A stretch of 64,000 nucleotides of DNA. Origin: Actinomycetota bacterium. GTDB taxonomy: Bacteria; Actinomycetota; Thermoleophilia; Solirubrobacterales; Solirubrobacteraceae. Location of the stretch: the NCBI GenBank assembly GCA_009699865.1, contig WLNJ01000001.1, forward strand, positions 78,214 to 142,213, given 5' to 3'. A program made the translations under genes and the position numbers. The notes below the pieces were generated by a model. The model was not told where the DNA came from. It did not search any database and saw only the letters and a program-made list of their open reading frames with translations. Shown here in pieces: positions 50,405-59,634 of this stretch (the stretch's first letter is position 1; each line of letters starts with the position of its first letter).

Positions 50405-51334
50405 GTGTTCACCACAGAGAAAAGCGAACTGATTGTTGTCACCGGCAAGGGCGGAGTCGGGCGCACGACCATCTCTGCTGCCCTAGGGATCGCCACCGCC
50501 TCAGCCGGTACAAGCACAGTGGTCTGCGAGGTCTCCCAACAAGCCGTCATCCCCGCCCTCTTGGGCGCAAGCGGGAAGCCAGTTGACGGAGTCATCAGCG
50601 CCGGGCCCGGTCTCTCGGCTGCCAGCATCGACCCAGACGCCACACTTCGGGACTGGATTCGCGGGCAGTTCGGCGGAACGATTGCCAAGACACTTGGCTC
50701 AAGCAAGTCCTTCTCTCAGCTGATCGCAGCGGCACCCGGGGCTGCCGAACTCCTGACTATTACGAAGGCTTGGGAACTTGGCCCGGGGCGTGGCTTCGGC
50801 AAGTCAAGCGTTGACCATGACACCGTGATCCTCGATGCCCCAGCCTCCGGCCATGGGATTGCGATGCTGCGCTCGCCCCGTACCTTTGCCGACATCGCTG
50901 CTGGAGGACAAATCAGAAAGCAGGCTGAAAAGGTTTGGGATCTACTCCGGGACGAGACCCGCTGCGCCATCGTTGCTGTGACCCTCCCTTCGGAACTACC
51001 CGTCACTGAGACAGTTGAACTTGATGGCTGGCTGCACGATGTCCTCGGTCGCCGACTGGACCTAGTTGTTGTTAACCGCTGCGAATCGCATGGATTCACC
51101 TCGCGTGACCTTGGCAGAATTGGCGCCTCGGTCACATCAGGGGAACTGAAGCGGGCAGCCATTGACGTGGCTGATGCCGCGGCCGACCGACAGAATGAAC
51201 AGGACGCCCTGATCGGCGAACTTGAGGATCAGGTGGGCGCACCAACCATCCGACTCCCTGAACTCTCAGCTGGCCTGACCGGCCCTGAGATCGTCAGCCA
51301 GCTCGCTGAGCTAATAACTGCTCAGCTGACTTGA
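50405..51334 (+). CDS. ArsA/GET3-like P-loop ATPase
   Basis: This 309-residue protein (GTG start) has the deviant Walker A GKGGVGRTT (14-22) typical of the ArsA/MinD/SIMIBI class. VILDAPASGHGIAML follows (the switch II/ArsA-family DTAPTGH-like segment, here DAPASGH) and LVVVNRC (base-recognition region). It lacks the cysteines of arsenite-binding ArsA, and no arsB or arsR is near, so arsenic export is unlikely. Members of this group in actinobacteria often occur as pairs of ATPases of unknown role. Here only one is present. It ends one base before the convergent era gene. Confidence 0.85.
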   Translation: MFTTEKSELIVVTGKGGVGRTTISAALGIATASAGTSTVVCEVSQQAVIPALLGASGKPVDGVISAGPGLSAASIDPDATLRDWIRGQFGGTIAKTLGSSKSFSQLIAAAPGAAELLTITKAWELGPGRGFGKSSVDHDTVILDAPASGHGIAMLRSPRTFADIAAGGQIRKQAEKVWDLLRDETRCAIVAVTLPSELPVTETVELDGWLHDVLGRRLDLVVVNRCESHGFTSRDLGRIGASVTSGELKRAAIDVADAAADRQNEQDALIGELEDQVGAPTIRLPELSAGLTGPEIVSQLAELITAQLT

Positions 51335-51335
51335 G

Positions 51336-52229
51336 TTAGTTGATTCCCAGCCGGTCGAGCAGACGCTCGTCCCCGCGCCAGTCCTTACGAACCCGCACAG
51401 AGAGCTCGAGGTGGCACCTGTTGCCTGTCAGGCTTTGGATCTCTTTCCGTGCGGCTGTTCCAACTGCCTTGACCATTCGGCCACCACGGCCGACGATGAT
51501 TCCCTTCTGGGATTCGGCCTCAACAAAGATCACAGCGCGAACCGTTAATAGTCCATCGCGCCGCGTCTGAATTTCCTCCACCTGCACCTCAACCGCATGA
51601 GGAACTTCCTCTCGGGTACGGCGGAGAATCTGCTCACGCACAAGTTCAGCTAGCTCAACATCCAAAGGCTGGTCGCTGCGCTCGTCAATCGGGAAGAGAA
51701 ATGGCCCTTCTGGCATATGAGCTGTGAGCTCGATCAGAAGCTGCTCAATCCCCGTTCCCTTGCGCGCACTGATGGGAACGATCGCATCGGCCACACCGAG
51801 AGCCTCCGTGGCAGTAAGAACCTCAAGCATCTGACTGTGGGAAACCTTGTCCACCTTGTTGACCGCTGCAATGACTGGCGCCTTCGCCTTTTTCAACAGC
51901 GAAGCAATGAAACGGTCGCCAGGCCCGACGCCCTCAATTCCGTTGATCACCAGAAGCACCACGTCTGTGTCGCCAAGCTCCCGCTCGACTCGCCGCTGCA
52001 TCCGGGTCGTGAGTGCGTCGCGCGGGCGTTGCACTCCAGGCAGATCAGTGAGGATCAACTGTCGGTCGTCAGTGGTCACAACACCACGGATAGCGCGCCG
52101 GGTTGTCTGTGGGCGGTCGGACACGATCGCCACCTTTTCGCCGACCAGAAGGTTGGTGAGGGTGCTCTTACCCGCATTCGGGCGGCCCGCAAGGGCCACA
52201 AAGCCACACTTGGTCACTTCTGCTCCCAT
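51336..52229 (-). CDS. era: GTPase Era
   Basis: Era checks 16S rRNA 3'-end maturation and 30S assembly. The 297-residue protein has GRPNAGKST (G1), RRAIRG (G2 region), DLPGVQRP (G3), NKVDKV (G4) and SARKGTGI (G5). A C-terminal KH domain follows, with KGIIVGRGGRMVKAVGTAARKEI. The ATG at 52229 has a GGAG eight bases upstream. A GTG at 52217 with its own GGGAG overlaps the ybeY stop as GTGA and is nearly as good. It ends the ybeY-era segment that conserved order links to phoH. Confidence 0.96.
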   Translation of the reverse strand: MGAEVTKCGFVALAGRPNAGKSTLTNLLVGEKVAIVSDRPQTTRRAIRGVVTTDDRQLILTDLPGVQRPRDALTTRMQRRVERELGDTDVVLLVINGIEGVGPGDRFIASLLKKAKAPVIAAVNKVDKVSHSQMLEVLTATEALGVADAIVPISARKGTGIEQLLIELTAHMPEGPFLFPIDERSDQPLDVELAELVREQILRRTREEVPHAVEVQVEEIQTRRDGLLTVRAVIFVEAESQKGIIVGRGGRMVKAVGTAARKEIQSLTGNRCHLELSVRVRKDWRGDERLLDRLGIN

Positions 52230-52609
52230 CGGAGTATCTCCGCTTCCAGCGCAAGCATCTCGCCATTGTCAGTTTCATGGTCCATACCAACTAGGTGAAG
52301 GGCGCCATGAACCACCGCACGCTCCACAGACTCACACAGTGGCGGGCAAATGACGATGTCGCCGAGCTCACGTGGGCCGATTGACTCGCCAGCTCCGTCC
52401 ATTGGGAAGGAAAGCACGTCGGTTGGCTTGTCCAGATTTCGATGCTCAAGATTGAGGACCGCGATGGCAGCCTCCTCAACAACATCGAGGGCAACATGTC
52501 CGTCATTGACTCCCGCTGAGGAGAAGGCGAGTCGTAGTAAATGCTCCAGCCGCTGGGCAGTTGGAGCATCGCCAAGAAGCTCCAGGCCAGTCAGGTCAAT
52601 GTCGATCAA
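52214..52609 (-). CDS. ybeY: Endoribonuclease YbeY (rRNA maturation factor)
   Basis: The open frame runs back to 52810 inside phoH, but the family begins at LIDIDLTGLELL. The TTG at 52609, one base after the phoH stop, gives a normal 131 residues. The zinc site VVHGALHLVGMDHETDNGEM carries the three histidines of H-x3-H-x5-H. NLEHRNLDKPTDVLSFPMD is the other signature. YbeY is a metal-dependent RNase acting in 16S rRNA processing. The order phoH-ybeY-era is conserved in bacteria. Confidence 0.94.
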   Translation of the reverse strand: MIDIDLTGLELLGDAPTAQRLEHLLRLAFSSAGVNDGHVALDVVEEAAIAVLNLEHRNLDKPTDVLSFPMDGAGESIGPRELGDIVICPPLCESVERAVVHGALHLVGMDHETDNGEMLALEAEILRWEQK

Positions 52610-52610
52610 G

Positions 52611-53588
52611 TTAGGCGCCGCGGCTGTCAGCTGGTCGCAGCTTTGTCGCGGCCCGGTTCGAATGCTCGCGGTACGCGGTGACAATCTTTTGGACGAGCCG
52701 GTGGCGCACAACATCCTGATCAGCAAAGTGGACAAATGAAATGTCCTCAACACCCTCGAGCACGTCGTTGACAGTGACAAGACCTGAGGGGCTTCCACCC
52801 GGCAGGTCAATCTGGGTGATGTCTCCGGTCACAACAACCCGCGTTCCAAAGCCAATCCGGGTTAGGAACATCTTCATCTGCTCCGGTGTCGTGTTCTGCG
52901 CTTCGTCAAGGATCACAAAGCTGTCGTTGAGAGTCCGGCCGCGCATGAACGCCAGCGGCGCAACCTCAATCACGCCGCGCTCAAGGTGCTTAAGGACTTG
53001 TTCGGCTCCGAGCATGTCGTGGAGAGCATCAAAGAGTGGACGCAGATAAGGGTCCACTTTGGCCATCAGGTCGCCGGGTAGGAAGCCGAGTCGTTCGCCC
53101 GCCTCAACAGCAGGGCGGGTCAGGACAATCCTGTTGACCTCGCCTCGGGAGAGCGCCGCGGCAGCCATCGCAACAGCGAGGTAGGTCTTGCCAGTACCAG
53201 CGGGGCCAATCCCAAATGTGACCGTATTGCGGCGGATAGCGTCTACGTACTCCTTCTGGGTTGGAGTCTTGGGGGCCACTTTGGTGCCGGCGTGAGACCA
53301 GACCACGTCCTGAAGGATTGGAGGAGCGCCCGTTTCGACCGAAAGAGAGGAGACAACAGCTCCAACGGTTGCCGGGTCAAGTGCATGCCCCCGCTCCGTC
53401 AGCGAGGCAAGTTCGCGGATCACAGCGGAGGTGCTCTGCACGGCAGCGTCATCGCCCTCGAGCGTGAGGACATTCCCTCGCATCAGGATTGAACAGCTGG
53501 AGCGGGCCTCTAGTGCCCTTAAGACGCGATCGCCCTCGCCGGCGATCTCAGTCGCCGCGGCGTTGTCAAGCTCTATCCGACTACGCAC
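52611..53588 (-). CDS. phoH: PhoH-like ATPase
   Basis: The GTG at 53588 (325 residues, VRSRIELDNAAATEIAGEG) overlaps the yqeY stop by eight bases; residues further upstream look random. The N-terminal about 100 residues resemble a KH-like RNA-binding region (RSSCSILMRGNVLTLEGD). The P-loop GPAGTGKTYLAVAMA and VILDEAQNTTPEQMKMFLTRIGF (Walker B) form a helicase superfamily 1-like core, with TGDITQIDLP. PhoH is thought to act in RNA metabolism together with YbeY. Complete and of usual length. Confidence 0.93.
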   Translation of the reverse strand: MRSRIELDNAAATEIAGEGDRVLRALEARSSCSILMRGNVLTLEGDDAAVQSTSAVIRELASLTERGHALDPATVGAVVSSLSVETGAPPILQDVVWSHAGTKVAPKTPTQKEYVDAIRRNTVTFGIGPAGTGKTYLAVAMAAAALSRGEVNRIVLTRPAVEAGERLGFLPGDLMAKVDPYLRPLFDALHDMLGAEQVLKHLERGVIEVAPLAFMRGRTLNDSFVILDEAQNTTPEQMKMFLTRIGFGTRVVVTGDITQIDLPGGSPSGLVTVNDVLEGVEDISFVHFADQDVVRHRLVQKIVTAYREHSNRAATKLRPADSRGA

Positions 53589-54012
53589 CCAGCGCCCCGC
53601 GCGCAGCCGCATTGACTCGCTTACCGTCAGCGCGGCCACCGGCATCTTCCATCGCAGCTCGCATGACCAGTCCAATGTCCGCTGGTCCGCTGGCACCTGT
53701 TGATGTAACGGCCCTGGCAACAATCTCCTCTAGCTCAGCGTCAGATAGTTCGGCTGGAAGGTAGGCGCTGATCATCTCGGCCTCGTCACGCTCAGGGCCA
53801 GCAAGGTCGTCTCTGCCAGCAGCGTCAAACTGCTCAGCGGCCTCAATGCGGCGCTTGCGTTCACGGCGGAGCACTGCAAGCGCATCGTCACTGCCTTCCT
53901 TCTGGTCCTTCTGGAGTTCAGAGAGCACGAGGCGCAGGGCACTTGCGCGCTTCTTCTCACCGGCCTTCATGGCGGTTGTGACGTCGGCTTGGAAGGTCTC
54001 GATGATTGACAC
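53581..54012 (-). CDS. yqeY: GatB/YqeY domain protein
   Basis: The GTG at 54012 (143 residues, VSIIETFQADVTTAMKAGE) matches the usual length; an open frame to 54219 lies over the divergent SDR start and is rejected. YqeY consists of the helical tail domain that in GatB helps tRNA recognition. The family signatures LRLVLSELQKDQKEG, EAEMISAYLPAELSDAELEEIV and GLVMRAAMEDAGGRADGKRVN are present. Its stand-alone role is not established; a link to aminoacyl-tRNA amidation is assumed. Co-transcribed with phoH. Confidence 0.93.
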   Translation of the reverse strand: MSIIETFQADVTTAMKAGEKKRASALRLVLSELQKDQKEGSDDALAVLRRERKRRIEAAEQFDAAGRDDLAGPERDEAEMISAYLPAELSDAELEEIVARAVTSTGASGPADIGLVMRAAMEDAGGRADGKRVNAAARGALGA

Positions 54013-54091
54013 TGAACTGAAGGGTAGCCGGGCCGCCGTCGTTACCTGTCCAAGGGGTGATCCCAACGCTAAATCGGCCCGTAAACATCGC

Positions 54092-54745
54092 ATGGAACTT
54101 GATGGAAAGATCGCGCTCATCACAGGTGCGTCAAGTGGGATTGGACGTGAGGTTGCGCTCCAAATGGGGGCGGCCGGAGCCGTGCTGGCGCTCTCTGCAA
54201 GACGGGAGGCTGATCTCACCGCCGTTGCGGAACAGGTCCCGTCTGGCTCCTCAATTCACGTCGCTGATCTTGGCGAGTCGGTTCAGGCTCTGCGCCTAGC
54301 GGATTCCGTCGTGGCAGAACACGGCCGGGTAGACATTCTTGTCGCGGTGGCTGGCACCAAGGTTGCTGGGCCGATCTCAGCGCTGTCACTTGATGACCTC
54401 TCCCGCGCGTACCTGGTCAACGCCGTGTCCCCGATGGCGCTGGCTGGCCGCTTAGCGCCGGCAATGGTCGAGCGTAAGAGTGGCCTGATCGCAACTGTCA
54501 CAACGTCAATCAGCGGAGGACGTCGCGATCTGGGCGCCTACGCTGGCTCCAAAGCGGCCTTGGCCTCAATGACTCAGAGCCTGAGGCAGGAGGTTGGCGC
54601 CAAAGGAGTGGCCGTCTTCTGTTTCGACCCAGGATGGGTTAGGACGCGAATGGCCCCAGACGGAACTGAGGAACCCTGCACCGCAGCCGCGCGCTTGGTT
54701 GAACACATCAAGCTCGGCAAGGGATCCAGAGAGACCCTGACCTAG
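54092..54745 (+). CDS. Classical short-chain dehydrogenase/reductase
   Basis: The ATG at 54092 (217 residues) begins the Rossmann fold; upstream residues are the antisense of yqeY. It has TGASSGIG (11-18) for NAD(P), ADLGES after strand 3, Ser139 in VTTSISGG, and Tyr150-x3-Lys154 (YAGSK). The C-terminal FDPGWVRTRMAPD is the usual substrate-loop start. The catalytic tetrad is complete; the Asn of the tetrad is probably in LVNAVSP (Asn110). Length and motifs fit an oxidoreductase of 3-oxoacyl-ACP-reductase type, but substrate is unknown. It is a lone plus-strand gene among minus-strand housekeeping genes. Confidence 0.88.
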   Translation: MELDGKIALITGASSGIGREVALQMGAAGAVLALSARREADLTAVAEQVPSGSSIHVADLGESVQALRLADSVVAEHGRVDILVAVAGTKVAGPISALSLDDLSRAYLVNAVSPMALAGRLAPAMVERKSGLIATVTTSISGGRRDLGAYAGSKAALASMTQSLRQEVGAKGVAVFCFDPGWVRTRMAPDGTEEPCTAAARLVEHIKLGKGSRETLT

Positions 54746-54763
54746 TTCTTCTGTGCGGGGCCC

Positions 54764-55567
54764 TTAGCCCTGCAGCAAGAGCGCCGACCAGCCCTCGCGC
54801 GAACGCCTCTCGCTCTCCGCGTAGCCCAGCGGAGTCCAAGCGTCAACTACCCCATCAGCCTGCTCATCCAGGATGCCCGAGAGGATGACCGCCCTCGGGT
54901 GCCAGCCGCCCATCAGGCCGGCGAGGTTGATCAGCACTGGAGCAAGAATGTTCGCGACGAGCACATCCGCCTCTGGCAGAGGATCCGTCCTTAGATCGCT
55001 CTTGGTGACAGTCAGGTCAACCGCGTTCACGATGGCGTTGGCGGCAGTGGCGTCTACTGCCAGCTGGTCATAGTCGGCAGCAGTGACAGGGCTGAAGCCC
55101 ATGCGGGCAGCCAAAATGCCGATGACGCCCGACCCGCAGCCAAGGTCGTGCAGCGAGCCGCGGCCTTCCACATCCAGCAGGAGCTCGAGGCAGAGACTGG
55201 TGGTCGGGTGCGCGCCAGTTCCAAAGGCTCGACCCGGGTCAACTACAAGGTCATGTTCCTCACTGCCAGCTGGCTCCCAGGGCGGACGGACTCTTAGGCG
55301 GTCAGCCACAACAAGTGGCTTGTGAAACTCACGCCAGCGGTCCTCCCAACCATCCTCAATCTCCGTGGTACTGACCTCGACCTGGACTCCGCGGATGACC
55401 GCTTCCAAGTCAGGCAGTGTGGGAACCTCGCCCGGCGCGCCGTAGATCGCATACTCAATCTGCTCGCCAAGGTCGACCTCCTCAACGCCGCTGGGAACGA
55501 TGGTCAAGAGTTCCGCGAGGACAATCTCCGCGTTCTCCCGGGGCACTCGGACCGCGAGCCGAAGCAT
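54764..55567 (-). CDS. prmA: Ribosomal protein L11 methyltransferase
   Basis: PrmA trimethylates ribosomal protein L11. The 267-residue chain has an N-terminal ferredoxin-like substrate-recognition domain (about 1-80) and a class I SAM domain with LHDLGCGSGVIGILAARMGF. The PrmA signature DPGRAFGTGAHPTTSLCLELL is also present, as is VANILAPVLINLA (the NPPY-equivalent loop). It follows dnaJ by five bases, the conserved order hrcA-dnaJ-prmA. Confidence 0.95.
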   Translation of the reverse strand: MLRLAVRVPRENAEIVLAELLTIVPSGVEEVDLGEQIEYAIYGAPGEVPTLPDLEAVIRGVQVEVSTTEIEDGWEDRWREFHKPLVVADRLRVRPPWEPAGSEEHDLVVDPGRAFGTGAHPTTSLCLELLLDVEGRGSLHDLGCGSGVIGILAARMGFSPVTAADYDQLAVDATAANAIVNAVDLTVTKSDLRTDPLPEADVLVANILAPVLINLAGLMGGWHPRAVILSGILDEQADGVVDAWTPLGYAESERRSREGWSALLLQG

Positions 55568-55572
55568 TGGAC

Positions 55573-56682
55573 TCAGTGACCGCTGACCGAGCCGCTTACG
55601 GCCCGTCGGATGCGGTCGAACAGGCCAGGCTGCAGCTCGGCAGCATCGGGAAGGTCGTCAACCATGCTCTCTAGAGCAGAGCGTTGTGCCTCCTCAAGAT
55701 GTTCTGGCACATGGACTGAGACAACAACTCGCACATCCCCACTTCTACGGCCGTGCAGCGATGGCATTCCACGACCGGCAATCCGAAGCATCGCCCCGGG
55801 CTGAGTGCCTGACGGAATTACAAGTTCCACATCACCGTCAAGTGCTGGAACAGTGACTGTCGTACCCAACGCTGCCTTCGCAATCGAGATGTCCACAACA
55901 CCGACAAGGTCGTCGCCGTCGCGCACAAAGCGCTCATCAGCCTCCACATGGACCACCACGTAAAGGTCACCTGCTGGAGAGCCTGACGTACCAGCGTTGC
56001 CGCGCCCTGAAACCCGAATCCTCTGGCCGTCATCAATCCCCGCTGGAATGTCCACCTCGACGGTCCTCAACCCTGTGGTGCTCCCCCGCCCGTGACAGTC
56101 CTCACATGGCACCTCAGGGGTCCGCCCAGCGCCCTCACAAGCCGGGCAGGCTGCCTCTCGCACAATCTGGCCGAACGGGCTGCGTTGCATCGTCCTGACC
56201 GCGCCGTGGCCACCGCACTGCTTGCAGGAAATCAGGGGAGTGCCGGGCTTGGCGCAGTTGCCATGGCACGTCTCGCAGGTCGTGACGGCCTCGTACTCGA
56301 GCTGCTTCTTGATCCCCGCGAAAGCGTCATCCAGTGTGATCTCAACGGCAATCCCGAGATCAGCCCCTTGCCTTGGCCCGGCGCTTCCGCCGCCACCAAA
56401 GAAGGCCCCGAAGAGATCCCCAAAGTTTGCAAAGCCGTCAAAACCAGGTGACCAGCCTTGTCCCTTGAGGCCCTCATGGCCATAGCGGTCAAATGTGGCT
56501 CGCCTCTCCTCATCCGACAGGACCTCGTAGGCCTCTGCCAGCTCCTTGAATCTGTCCTCAGCCTCCGGCTCAGGATTGACATCCGGGTGCAGTTCACGGG
56601 CAAGGGACCGGAAGGCCTTGCGGATCTGCTTCTCGTCGGCAGTGCGCTCGACTCCGAGCACCTCGTATGGATCGCGTGGCAT
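55573..56682 (-). CDS. dnaJ: Chaperone DnaJ
   Basis: This 369-residue type I J-protein has the HPD tripeptide in [13 protein letters not shown], a short glycine/phenylalanine region ([20 protein letters not shown]) and four zinc-binding Cys motifs ([32 protein letters not shown]). The first ends with Cys in place of the usual Gly. A two-part substrate-binding region follows, with [13 protein letters not shown] and [13 protein letters not shown]. It stimulates DnaK ATPase; dnaK and grpE are not in the window. It lies eight bases after hrcA. Confidence 0.96.
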   Translation of the reverse strand: MPRDPYEVLGVERTADEKQIRKAFRSLARELHPDVNPEPEAEDRFKELAEAYEVLSDEERRATFDRYGHEGLKGQGWSPGFDGFANFGDLFGAFFGGGGSAGPRQGADLGIAVEITLDDAFAGIKKQLEYEAVTTCETCHGNCAKPGTPLISCKQCGGHGAVRTMQRSPFGQIVREAACPACEGAGRTPEVPCEDCHGRGSTTGLRTVEVDIPAGIDDGQRIRVSGRGNAGTSGSPAGDLYVVVHVEADERFVRDGDDLVGVVDISIAKAALGTTVTVPALDGDVELVIPSGTQPGAMLRIAGRGMPSLHGRRSGDVRVVVSVHVPEHLEEAQRSALESMVDDLPDAAELQPGLFDRIRRAVSGSVSGH

Positions 56683-56690
56683 GGGGCTGA

Positions 56691-57704
56691 TCAGTCCGTG
56701 TTGTAAACGTCTTCAACTAAGTGCGAAAGCTCAGCGGAGGCAGCGCGCACGGCAACGATCGCCCGGGCGTAGTCCATCCGTACTGGCCCAAGGACGGAGA
56801 CTGTCCCGACTGATTTACGGAGTGGCCCGTAGGCCGCCGCCACCATTGTCATCGAGCGCATCTGGGGAGCCTCATTCTCCTGGCCAATCCGTACAAGAAC
56901 GTCGGGCTCTGGGAGTGCGGTCTTCAGCGCCGTCAGCAGCTCGACACGGCGTTCGAGCATCGCGACAACAGTGCTGATTTCCGACTCATCGGCGAGCCGG
57001 TGGTCCTCAACCATTCGTGAGGCGCCATCGACAAAGAGCGAGTCCTCCTCCGTGTCAGCAAGCTCCGTGAAGACTGGCGTGACCAGTTCAAGAATTGTTC
57101 GCTCTCTTGGGTTTAGCGATGGGTCATCAAGGCGCTTGCGGATCATCCGCTCGCCAATGCCTTTACCGGCAAGGCGCTCATTGAGGAAGCTCCCCGCCCA
57201 AGCGACAAGGCCGGGGTCAAGCGCACTGCTGGTGGCAACCATGCGCTTGGTCACTCCACCATTGGATGTGATCACAACGACCATCAACCTGTGCGGCTGC
57301 AGCGGCAGGAGCTCCACATGCCTGACCGTGCTTGTCGACAACGGTGGGGCTGTGACGACCGCCAACAGCTCAGTCGCCTCAGCGAGCTGCTCGGTTGCCT
57401 CACGCATCGCTGTGTCAAGTTCGTTGGCAACGTCACTTGGCTCAAAGACTGGTTGGCCACCGCGGCGCTCGCTGAGGTACCGGTCAACCAGGACTCGGTA
57501 TCCGGCCTCTGTCGGAACCCGCCCGGCGGAGGTATGGGGGTGGTCAAGCAGCCCAAGGTCCTCAAGCCCAGCTAGTTCAGCCCTGATCGTGGACGGACCC
57601 CACGAAAGGGTGCGGGCAAGTGTCTTTGAAGCAACTGGCGCACCCTCGTCGAGGTGTCGTTCAGCTACTAGGCGGAGAACAAGTTCTTGGCGCGGCGTCA
57701 GCAT
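56691..57704 (-). CDS. hrcA: Heat-inducible transcription repressor HrcA
   Basis: HrcA binds the CIRCE operator and represses class I heat-shock genes. The 337-residue protein starts with the winged helix [29 protein letters not shown] and [44 protein letters not shown]-like regulatory domain follows, ending in [22 protein letters not shown]. Its start codon lies at the edge of a 12-base palindrome (57704-57715). It leads the hrcA-dnaJ-prmA unit, 53 bases after lepA. Confidence 0.96.
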   Translation of the reverse strand: MLTPRQELVLRLVAERHLDEGAPVASKTLARTLSWGPSTIRAELAGLEDLGLLDHPHTSAGRVPTEAGYRVLVDRYLSERRGGQPVFEPSDVANELDTAMREATEQLAEATELLAVVTAPPLSTSTVRHVELLPLQPHRLMVVVITSNGGVTKRMVATSSALDPGLVAWAGSFLNERLAGKGIGERMIRKRLDDPSLNPRERTILELVTPVFTELADTEEDSLFVDGASRMVEDHRLADESEISTVVAMLERRVELLTALKTALPEPDVLVRIGQENEAPQMRSMTMVAAAYGPLRKSVGTVSVLGPVRMDYARAIVAVRAASAELSHLVEDVYNTD

Positions 57705-57715
57705 TGAGTACTCAA
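57704..57715. promoter_or_regulatory. Perfect 12-base palindrome at the hrcA start codon
   Basis: TTGAGTACTCAA is a perfect dyad that touches the hrcA initiation codon. It does not match the CIRCE consensus (TTAGCACTC-9-GAGTGCTAA), though each half shares GAGT. It may be an operator or chance. Confidence 0.35.
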
Positions 57716-57757
57716 GGATAAGCCCAGCGGGGACCCAACCAAGTGTGACTTGTGTAT

Positions 57758-59587
57758 TTAGCGCTTGTTGGCGCCGCTGTCGGAGTTGTCGCCCAGCTCG
57801 AGGACGGCAAGGAAGGCCTCCTGTGGGATCTCCACTCGCCCAACTTGCTTCATTCGCTTCTTGCCTTGCTTCTGCTTTTGGAGGAGCTTGCGCTTACGGC
57901 TGATGTCGCCGCCGTAACACTTCTCTGTGACGTCCTTGCGGAATGCCTTGATTGTCTCTCTCGCGATGATCTTGGCGCCAATCGCCGCCTGCACAGGAAC
58001 GTCGTACTGCTGGCGTGGAATGCGCTCCGACAGCCTTTCGGTCATCAGTCGCCCTGCGTCGTATGCCTTGTCGCGGTGAACAATCATCGAGAGCGCATCA
58101 ACAGGCTCGCCAGCAAGCATGATGTCGAGCTTGACCATGTCTGCTTCACGCATCTCAGAAATCTCATAGTCCAGCGACGCATAGCCCTTGGTCCTGGACT
58201 TGAGCTGATCAAAGAAGTCAAGAACCACCTCAGCGAGGGGGAGTTCGTAGGTCAGTTGGACTCTGTCCGCTGACAGGAAGTGCATGCCGTTGTGTGTGCC
58301 GCGCCGTTCTTGGCAGAGCTCCATAACTGCCCCGATGTATTCCTTTGGCGTGACTACCGATGCGGTGATGCACGGTTCAAGAATGAAGTCGATCGACCCG
58401 GGATCAGGCATCGCGTAAGGGTTGTGGACCTCAAGTGTTGTGCCCTTGATTGTCTTCACAGAGAACTCCACAGAGGGCATCGTTGCCAGCAGGTCCAAGT
58501 TGTATTCGCGCTCAAGCCGCTCCCGGACAATGTCCATGTGCAGCAGGCCAAGGAACCCGCAGCGGAACCCGAAGCCAAGCGCGTCTGAGGTCTCCGGCTC
58601 CCACGACAGTGCAGCGTCGTTGAGTGACAGCTTCTCGAGTGCGTCACGTAAGCCTGGGTACTCGTCGCTGTCAGTTGGGAACAGGCCACAGAAGACCATT
58701 GGCTTGACATCGCGGTAGCCGGGCAGCGCCTCTGTGGCCGGGTTGACCAACGTTGTGAGCGTGTCACCAACACGGAGCTTGCTGACGTCCTTGATCCCGG
58801 TGATCACATAGCCCACCTCGCCAGCAGACAGTTGACCGAGCTTTGTCATCCGAGGGGTGAACACACCGATCTCGTCAATGTCAGCCTTCGTTCCATTCTG
58901 CATGGCGATGATCTGCTCGCCCTGCTTGAGGACGCCATCCACGACGCGGACATAGGCAATCACTCCGCGGTACTGGTCGAACTCAGAATCGAAGATCAAC
59001 GCTCGGGCGGGAGCATCAGGGTCACCGGCCGGTGGTGGAACCCGCTTGACGAGCTCCTCAAGAACTTCGGTGACACCCTCCCCTGTCTTGGCGCTGATTC
59101 GCCGAACGCCATCAGGCGACTCGCCAATCAGCTCTGTGATCTCAGCCGAGACCCGCTCTGGGTCGGAACCGGGAAGGTCAATCTTGTTGAGGCATGGGAT
59201 TAGCTCCAGGCCTGAGTCAACCGCGAGGTATGTGTTGGCAACTGTCTGAGCCTCTACGCCTTGGGAGGCATCAACAACGAGCAGCGCGCCTTCGCAAGCA
59301 GCAAGGGACCGTGAGACCTCATAGGTGAAGTCAACGTGGCCTGGTGTGTCAATCAGATGCAGCGTGTAGGTCTCGCCGTCCTTGGCGTCGTAGAGCACGC
59401 GCACGGCTTGAGCTTTGATTGTGATGCCCCGCTCCCGCTCCAAATCCATTGAGTCCAGAAGCTGTGCGCGCATGTCCCGAGCGGACACAGTCCGGGTCAC
59501 TTCGAGGATCCGGTCAGCGAGGGTCGACTTGCCGTGATCAATGTGGGCAATGATCGAAAAGTTTCGTATGTGGGATTGGTCAGCCAT
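57758..59587 (-). CDS. lepA: Elongation factor 4 (LepA)
   Basis: LepA is a translational GTPase that binds stalled or late-assembling ribosomes. The 609-residue protein has [15 protein letters not shown] (G1), [12 protein letters not shown] (G2), DTPGHVDF (G3), NKIDLPG (G4), an EF-G-like domain III/V region and the LepA-specific C-terminal domain ([33 protein letters not shown]...[13 protein letters not shown]). All GTP-binding motifs are intact. It is followed by the hrcA-dnaJ-prmA unit. Confidence 0.98.
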   Translation of the reverse strand: MADQSHIRNFSIIAHIDHGKSTLADRILEVTRTVSARDMRAQLLDSMDLERERGITIKAQAVRVLYDAKDGETYTLHLIDTPGHVDFTYEVSRSLAACEGALLVVDASQGVEAQTVANTYLAVDSGLELIPCLNKIDLPGSDPERVSAEITELIGESPDGVRRISAKTGEGVTEVLEELVKRVPPPAGDPDAPARALIFDSEFDQYRGVIAYVRVVDGVLKQGEQIIAMQNGTKADIDEIGVFTPRMTKLGQLSAGEVGYVITGIKDVSKLRVGDTLTTLVNPATEALPGYRDVKPMVFCGLFPTDSDEYPGLRDALEKLSLNDAALSWEPETSDALGFGFRCGFLGLLHMDIVRERLEREYNLDLLATMPSVEFSVKTIKGTTLEVHNPYAMPDPGSIDFILEPCITASVVTPKEYIGAVMELCQERRGTHNGMHFLSADRVQLTYELPLAEVVLDFFDQLKSRTKGYASLDYEISEMREADMVKLDIMLAGEPVDALSMIVHRDKAYDAGRLMTERLSERIPRQQYDVPVQAAIGAKIIARETIKAFRKDVTEKCYGGDISRKRKLLQKQKQGKKRMKQVGRVEIPQEAFLAVLELGDNSDSGANKR

Positions 59588-59634
59588 TCGCGCTCTCGGC
59601 GAAGGGTAGGGCGGCGCGGGTGATGAGGGCAGTC

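Noticed and set aside
50405..51334. Arsenical-pump ATPase (arsA) as a firm name
   Set aside because: No metal-binding cysteines and no ars neighbours, so only the fold is claimed.
51847..52353. Plus-strand 168-codon open frame over era and ybeY
   Set aside because: Ser/Arg-rich antisense shadow of two conserved genes.
57752..58273. A 173-codon hydrophobic plus-strand open frame over the end of lepA
   Set aside because: Antisense to the conserved LepA C-terminal domain; no independent signal.
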